A DNA stretch of 8,855 nt, from NCBI GenBank assembly GCA_910589085.1, contig CAJUSG010000036.1, positions 1-8,855 on the forward strand, read 5' to 3'. Both the position numbers and the translations under genes were made by a program. The stretch's first letter is position 1. Each line of letters opens with the position of its first letter. The notes under the pieces are model-generated. The model saw only the letters and a list, made by a program, of their open reading frames with translations. It searched no databases and had not been told where the DNA came from. Positions 4,857 through 8,855 of this stretch are shown here, one piece after another. Origin of the DNA: an uncultured Oscillospiraceae bacterium (lineage in GTDB: Bacteria; Bacillota; Clostridia; Oscillospirales; Oscillospiraceae).

Positions 4857-4875
4857 TGTCAACCGCAGGTTGACA
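4857..4875. promoter_or_regulatory. Probable operator: perfect inverted repeat upstream of the HTH gene
   Basis: TGTCAACC, three bases, then GGTTGACA form a perfect 8-base inverted repeat. A further half-site TTGACA lies at 4831-4836 over the regulator's own -35 box, 39 bases from the matching half-site at 4870-4875. Spacing of about four helical turns would suit dimers bound on one DNA face. XRE repressors commonly autoregulate through such sites. Assignment to this protein is inference. Confidence 0.55.
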
Positions 4876-4918
4876 GGGGGCCTTTTCTGAAATTTCCAGC
4901 CTCTGGGGGAAAAGACGA

Positions 4919-4947
4919 TTGCTTTTTAGGAAGCGCTTTGTTATAAT
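4919..4947 (+). promoter_or_regulatory. smc: Extended -10 sigma-A promoter of smc
   Basis: TTGCTT (4919-4924) and TATAAT (4942-4947) are 17 bases apart, and TGT immediately precedes the -10 box (4939-4941), making an extended -10 element. The start would be near 4954, giving a leader of about 160 bases. Confidence 0.72.
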
Positions 4948-4985
4948 ATACTATCTATAATTGCGCAAAATGGGCGCGGCAGAGT

Positions 4986-5063
4986 GAGTGTCCCAAACGC
5001 AGAGCTTTTATCCCCCGCCTCCGGCGGGGGAAACACGTCAATAAATCTGTCTTGCGGACACTC
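4986..5063 (+). repeat. Structured inverted-repeat element in the smc leader
   Basis: The outer arms GAGTGTCC (4986-4993) and GGACACTC (5056-5063) pair perfectly. Inside them a 9-base-pair hairpin (TCCCCCGCC 5011-5019, GGCGGGGGA 5023-5031) closes a 3-base loop. Between the two, CGCAGAGCTTTTAT and ATAAATCTGTCTTGCG are imperfect complements, so the whole 78 bases can fold as one long hairpin. No T-run follows the inner stem on the plus strand. It does not match any riboswitch I recognise. It could be a leader regulatory RNA or a copy of a dispersed palindromic repeat inserted between promoter and gene. Confidence 0.55.
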
Positions 5064-5072
5064 CCGCGGCAG

Positions 5073-5093
5073 AAATGACCAACTTGGTCATTT
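5073..5093. promoter_or_regulatory. Perfect 21-base palindrome just before smc (operator or weak hairpin)
   Basis: AAATGACCAA (5073-5082), one central base, and TTGGTCATTT (5084-5093) form a perfect inverted repeat that ends 24 bases before the smc start. As DNA it looks like a symmetric binding site for a dimeric regulator. As RNA it would be an AT-rich hairpin followed by TC. It lies well downstream of the promoter, so it would act as a roadblock or as an RNA structure. Confidence 0.5.
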
Positions 5094-5117
5094 TCAGTAA
5101 GATACGAGGTGGCCTGA

Positions 5118-8100
5118 TTGTATTTAAAAGCATTGGAAATCCAGGGCTTCAAATCCTTCCCCGACAAGACGGTGCTCACCTTTGGCGAGGACATCACCGC
5201 CATCGTGGGTCCCAACGGCTCGGGCAAGTCCAACATCTCCGACGCCATCCGCTGGGTGATGGGGGAGCAGTCCACCCGGGCGCTCCGGGGGGGCAAGATG
5301 GAGGACGTGATTTTCGGCGGCACCGCCAAGCGCAAGCAGACGGGCTACGCCGAGGTCTCCCTGGTGCTGGACAACACCAGCCACCTCTTCGACATGGAGG
5401 AGTCCGAGGTGATGGTCACCCGGCGGTACTACCGCTCGGGTGAGAGCGAGTACTATATCAACCGCCGCTCCGTCCGGCTGAAGGATGTGAACGAGCTGTT
5501 CATGGACACCGGCCTGGGCCGGGAGGGCTACTCCATCATCGGCCAGGGCCGGATTGACGAGATTCTGTCGGTGAAGTCGGCCGACCGCCGGGAGGTCTTT
5601 GAGGAGGCGGCCGGCATCTCCCGTTTCCGCCACCGGAAGGAGGAGGCGGAGCGCAAGCTGGAGCGCACCGACGAGAACCTGGTCCGAATCAACGATAAAA
5701 TCTCGGAGCTTGAATTGCAGGTAGAGCCCCTCCGGGAGCAGAGCGAGAAGGCGAAGAAGTTTCTGGTCCTCCGGGACGAGCTGCGGGGGCTGGAGATTTC
5801 CGTCTGGCTGGACACCCTGGAGCGCATCCGGTCCAACAACATTAAACTGGAGGCCGACTATCAGGAGGCCGTCCGCCGCCGGGAGGAGGTCAAAATCAGC
5901 CAGGAGAAGGCCTACGCCGCCGCCGAGAAATTTTCAGAGGAGATGCGGGAAAAGGACCTGGAGGCCGACCGCCTGCGCTTTGAGCTCCAGGGCCGGCAGG
6001 CCAAGGCCAACGAGCTGGAGTCGGCCATCGCCGTGCTGAAGAGCAGCATCCAGCACAACCTGGAGTCGGCCCAGCGCCTCAAGGCCGACCTGGAGCAGCA
6101 GGAGGGCCGGGAGGGCACCCTGTCGGAGCAGATCGCCCAGCGCAGGGCCCGCTTGGCGGAGATCGAGGCCCAGCTTGAGGAGGGCCGGGCCGCCCTGGCG
6201 GCCAAGAGCCGGGAGGCGGAGGAGGCCGCACGTTCGGCGGGCAGCCTGGCGAAGGAGCTGGAGGCGCTGCGCAGCCAGGCCGACCTGGGCACCGCCGGGG
6301 CCGCCGAGGCCAAGGCCCTGCTGTCCGCCCTGGCCGCCGCCGCCCAGGAGGTGATGGACCGGGATGGGACGGTCCGCCGGGAGGCCAACGAGCTGGAGGA
6401 CCGGCTGGAGGAGGCCCAAAAGGAGGCCCGAGCCGCCAAGCGCCGGTACGACGACGCGGTAGAGGAGCGGGACGCAGTCAAGAATGTGATTCAGGGCTAC
6501 CAGCTGCGGATGGACAGCCGCAAAAAGAAGTGGGACCAGACCCGGGACGCCCACATGAAGCTGCAAATGGAGGAGAACGCCCTCACCTCCCGAATCAAGC
6601 TCCTCACCGAGATGGAGAAGGACCACGAGGGCTACACCAGGGCGGTGAAGCTGGTGATGAACGAGGCCCAGCGGGGGACGCTGCACAACATCCACGGCCC
6701 GGTGGCCGATCTGCTGAAAGCGCCCGACCGCTTCACCGTGGCCATTGAGACCGCCCTGGGCGGGGCCATGCAGAACATTGTGGTGGAGCGGGAGGAGGAC
6801 GGCAAGGCGGTCATCCAGTACCTGAAGCGCCGGGACGGGGGCCGGGCCACCATCCTGCCCGTCAGCTCCATCCGCCCCGGCTATCTCAAGGAGGGGCAGG
6901 AGCTGTCCCGGGAGCCCGGCTTTGTGGGAATCGGGGACCGGCTCATCTCCTTCGACCCCAAATATCAAAACGTATTTTCCAACCTGCTGGGCCGGGTGGC
7001 CGTCATGGAGAACCTGGACGCGGCCATCGCCGCCGCCCGGAAGTACGGCTATAAATTCCGCATTGTCACCCTGGACGGCCAGGTGCTGAACCCCGGCGGC
7101 TCCATGACGGGCGGCTCGGCCAGCCGCAGCGCCGGGATCCTGAGCCGGGCCAACGAGCTGGAGCGGCTGCACAGCCAGCTGGAGGACATCCGTACCCGTG
7201 TGGCCGAGGGGGCCAGAGCCATGGCGGAGGCGGAGCGGGAGAACACCGCCGCCGCCTACGAGCTGGAGACCGCCCAGGCCCAGCTGCGCCAGTGGGAGGA
7301 CGCCATCCTGAAGGCGGAGGGGGAGCTGTCCCACCGCCGGAGCGTGGCCGCCGACCTGGAGCGCCAGGGGGCGGGCCACCGGGAGGAGCTGGAGCAGCTC
7401 AAGAGCCGCTCCGCCCAGATTGAGACGGACACCCAGGCGGCCAAGGCCCGCATCCAGGCCCTGGAGGGGGAGACCGCCGCTCTGCGCAGCGAGGCGGAGG
7501 GCAAGGCCCGGGGCCAGACCGAGGTCCAGGAGCGCTCCGCCCGCATCGCCCGGGAGGCGGCCGGCCTGACCGCCGCCCAGGCGGCCCTGGAGGCGGAGCG
7601 GGAGGCCACCCGGTCGGGCCTCGCCGAGCTGGAGAACCTGAAAGCCAGCATGGCCGGGGACCGGGACCAGAACCGGGCCCTGATGGCGGGCTACGAGGAG
7701 AAGAACGCCGGCCTCACCCGGGAGATCGGAGAGAAGGAGGGGGCGCTGGCCGCCATCCAGGAGGAGAGCCGGGGCAGAAACGAGACCATCGCCCGGCTGA
7801 ACCAGGAGAAGCTGGACCTGGAGGGCCGGCGGGTGAAGGCCACCCGGGAGAGCCAGTCGCTGAACGAGGAGCTGCTGCGCACCGAGGGGGAGGTCTCCCG
7901 TCTGGAGCAGCGGCGGGTGTCGGCCTCCATGGAGGAAAAGCAGCTGCTGGACAAGCTGTGGGAGACCTACGAGCTCAGCCACGAGGCGGCCCGCCAGCAG
8001 CGGGTGGAGATCGAGTCGGTACAGAAGGCCAGCCGCCGGATCGCCGAACTGAAGCGGTCCATCTCCGGGCTGGGCAGCGTGAACGTGGGGGCCATCGAGG

Positions 8101-8690
8101 AGTTCCAGCGGGTCAACGAGCGGTATACCTACCTCACCGACCAGCGGGACGACGTGGACAAGGCCAAGAAGGAGCTGGAGGAGATCATCGCCGGCATCAC
8201 CAACGAGATGAAGGCCATCTTCCAGCGGGAGTTCACCACCATCAACGAGGCCTTCGGCCAGACCTTCCTGGAGCTCTTCGGGGGCGGCAAGGCCACCCTG
8301 GAGCTGGAGGACCCGGAGGATATTCTCAACTGCGGCATTGAGATCAAGGTCCAGCCCCCCGGCAAGGCGCTGAAGATCATCACCCTTCTGTCGGGCGGCG
8401 AGAAGGCCTTCGTGGCCATCGCCCTGTACTTTGCCATTTTAAAGGTGAGGCCCACCCCCTTCGTGGTCATGGACGAGATCGAGGCCGCTCTGGACGACAG
8501 CAACGTGGTGCGCTTCGCCCACTATATGCGCAATATGGCGGCCAAGACCCAGTTTATTGTCATCACCCACCGCCGGGGCACCATGGAGGAGGCCGATGTA
8601 CTCTACGGCGTGACCATGCAGGAGCAGGGTGTCAGCCGAATGCTGACCATCAACCTGAACGACGTGGAGAAGGAGCTGAACATCCGCTGA
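5118..8690 (+). CDS. smc: Chromosome segregation protein SMC (condensin ATPase)
   Basis: This 1190-residue protein has the usual full SMC length. It starts at TTG 5118, read as Met, behind GAGGTGG (5106-5112). The start MYLKALEIQGFKSFPDKT is the standard SMC N-terminus, so no other start fits. Walker A is GPNGSGKSN (31-39) and the Q-loop is near Q143 (IIGQGRIDEIL). A long Glu/Ala/Arg-rich coiled coil runs to about 515. The hinge is about 525-670, with GPVADLLKAP at its start and PGGSMTGG at 659-666. A second coil runs to about 985. The C-terminal head holds the signature LSGGEK (1091-1096), Walker B with D1119 and catalytic E1120 (FVVMDEIEAALDD), and the ITHRRGTMEEAD switch. SMC dimers with ScpA and ScpB extrude DNA loops and help separate origins. 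The gene is intact. Upstream is a divergent regulator rather than the common rnc. Confidence 0.98.
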   Translation: MYLKALEIQGFKSFPDKTVLTFGEDITAIVGPNGSGKSNISDAIRWVMGEQSTRALRGGKMEDVIFGGTAKRKQTGYAEVSLVLDNTSHLFDMEESEVMVTRRYYRSGESEYYINRRSVRLKDVNELFMDTGLGREGYSIIGQGRIDEILSVKSADRREVFEEAAGISRFRHRKEEAERKLERTDENLVRINDKISELELQVEPLREQSEKAKKFLVLRDELRGLEISVWLDTLERIRSNNIKLEADYQEAVRRREEVKISQEKAYAAAEKFSEEMREKDLEADRLRFELQGRQAKANELESAIAVLKSSIQHNLESAQRLKADLEQQEGREGTLSEQIAQRRARLAEIEAQLEEGRAALAAKSREAEEAARSAGSLAKELEALRSQADLGTAGAAEAKALLSALAAAAQEVMDRDGTVRREANELEDRLEEAQKEARAAKRRYDDAVEERDAVKNVIQGYQLRMDSRKKKWDQTRDAHMKLQMEENALTSRIKLLTEMEKDHEGYTRAVKLVMNEAQRGTLHNIHGPVADLLKAPDRFTVAIETALGGAMQNIVVEREEDGKAVIQYLKRRDGGRATILPVSSIRPGYLKEGQELSREPGFVGIGDRLISFDPKYQNVFSNLLGRVAVMENLDAAIAAARKYGYKFRIVTLDGQVLNPGGSMTGGSASRSAGILSRANELERLHSQLEDIRTRVAEGARAMAEAERENTAAAYELETAQAQLRQWEDAILKAEGELSHRRSVAADLERQGAGHREELEQLKSRSAQIETDTQAAKARIQALEGETAALRSEAEGKARGQTEVQERSARIAREAAGLTAAQAALEAEREATRSGLAELENLKASMAGDRDQNRALMAGYEEKNAGLTREIGEKEGALAAIQEESRGRNETIARLNQEKLDLEGRRVKATRESQSLNEELLRTEGEVSRLEQRRVSASMEEKQLLDKLWETYELSHEAARQQRVEIESVQKASRRIAELKRSISGLGSVNVGAIEEFQRVNERYTYLTDQRDDVDKAKKELEEIIAGITNEMKAIFQREFTTINEAFGQTFLELFGGGKATLELEDPEDILNCGIEIKVQPPGKALKIITLLSGGEKAFVAIALYFAILKVRPTPFVVMDEIEAALDDSNVVRFAHYMRNMAAKTQFIVITHRRGTMEEADVLYGVTMQEQGVSRMLTINLNDVEKELNIR

Positions 8691-8704
8691 CCCCCGCCGC
8701 AGCG

Positions 8705-8728
8705 AAAAAGGCCCCTTTTGAAAGGGGC
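8705..8728 (-). terminator. Hairpin with T-run on the minus strand, after smc
   Basis: GCCCCTTT (8711-8718) and AAAGGGGC (8721-8728) pair. On the minus strand the stem is followed by CTTTTTCGC, which looks like an intrinsic terminator reading leftward. On the plus strand no T-run follows, so it should not stop smc transcripts efficiently. No minus-strand gene to its right is visible in the window. Confidence 0.5.
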
Positions 8729-8731
8729 TGG

Positions 8732-8746
8732 CACGGCGAAGCCGTG
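8732..8746. repeat. Small perfect hairpin (CACGGC-GAA-GCCGTG)
   Basis: Two 6-base arms (8732-8737, 8741-8746) enclose GAA. It sits between the preceding hairpin and the longer inverted repeat that follows, as part of a cluster of three palindromes filling the space between smc and the next gene. Confidence 0.6.
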
Positions 8747-8803
8747 ACTGAGGATTGCGTTTTGCAAAGCAAAACATACGAAGTAAAAATGCAATCCTCT
8801 GTC
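8746..8803. repeat. Nested inverted repeat, likely dispersed palindromic element
   Basis: The 13-base arms GACTGAGGATTGC (8746-8758) and GCAATCCTCTGTC (8791-8803) pair with one mismatch. Inside, GTTTTGC (8759-8765) and GCAAAAC (8769-8775) form a second perfect stem around AAA, followed by an unpaired AT-rich stretch. It encodes nothing convincing. Size and symmetry fit a REP- or MITE-like intergenic repeat, though other genomic copies cannot be checked here. Confidence 0.5.
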
Positions 8804-8839
8804 TGGCCCTGCGGGGACGGAAAAGTTTGGAGGAAAACC

Positions 8840-8855
8840 ATGAACGAGAAAAAAA
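8840..8855 (+). CDS. Start of a gene cut by the window edge (possibly ftsY)
   Basis: ATG 8840 follows GGAGG (8829-8833) at 6 bases. The five visible codons read MNEKK. The common Firmicutes order smc-ftsY and the lysine-rich start make the signal recognition particle receptor FtsY a reasonable guess. Five residues cannot prove it. It is probably co-transcribed with smc, since no plus-strand terminator is evident between them. Confidence 0.45.

Noticed and set aside
4831..4875. TTGACA boxes on the plus strand as -35 elements for smc
   Set aside because: No acceptable -10 box lies 16-18 bases downstream of either; the TTGCTT/TATAAT pair at 4919-4947 is far better, and the TTGACA copies fit an operator.
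4955..5335. 126-codon minus-strand open frame across the smc promoter region and the start of smc
   Set aside because: It overlaps the smc N-terminus and runs through the palindromic leader. The Arg-rich tail comes from the GC hairpin, and no ribosome binding site was found.
5934..7982. 682-codon minus-strand open frame inside smc
   Set aside because: It is a shadow of the smc coiled coil: Leu/Gly/Gln/Pro-rich translation, no domain and no ribosome binding site.

Overview
The window looks like chromosomal DNA from a high-GC member of the Clostridia, probably near the Oscillospiraceae. The reasons are strong AGGAGG-type ribosome binding sites, TTGNNN/TATAAT sigma-A promoters, a DUF4250 gene, a sigma factor/DUF4179 pair, and a Firmicutes-type full-length smc. 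The genus assignment is inference. Coding DNA is GC-rich (I counted about 78% in one 60-base stretch of smc), while intergenic regions are AT-richer and hold most of the regulatory structure.

Layout from left to right. Positions 1-74 hold the tail of an unrecognised gene, followed by a DUF4250 small protein (87-260) and a terminator. Next is a two-gene unit of a sigma-70 family (ECF-like) factor (376-867) and a membrane-anchored DUF4179 anti-sigma-like protein (854-1972), with overlapping reading frames. The gap 1973-2403 contains a compact convergent pair: a minus-strand 32-residue membrane peptide with its own promoter, ribosome binding site and terminator, and a plus-strand promoter for a short RNA that runs into the same hairpin. 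The two transcripts carry a 12-base direct repeat in complementary sense. This is the architecture of the Fst/par class of type I toxin-antitoxin systems and is the most interesting item in the window.

A HIT (HinT-like) nucleotide hydrolase (2404-2742) and a LysR regulator (2750-3682) then form a plus-strand operon. It ends at a hairpin shared with a convergent minus-strand operon. That operon (4783 down to 3693) encodes an HTH/zinc-ribbon/tail-anchored regulator and a small polytopic membrane protein coupled by an ATGA overlap; its promoter carries a likely autoregulatory inverted repeat.

The right half is smc (5118-8690, TTG start, 1190 residues), the ATPase of the bacterial condensin. It is driven by an extended -10 promoter and has a leader of about 160 bases with two separate inverted-repeat structures. 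After smc comes a cluster of hairpins resembling a dispersed palindromic repeat, then the first five codons of another gene at the window edge, plausibly ftsY by the usual smc-ftsY order.

No tRNA, rRNA, CRISPR array, transposase or phage gene is visible.
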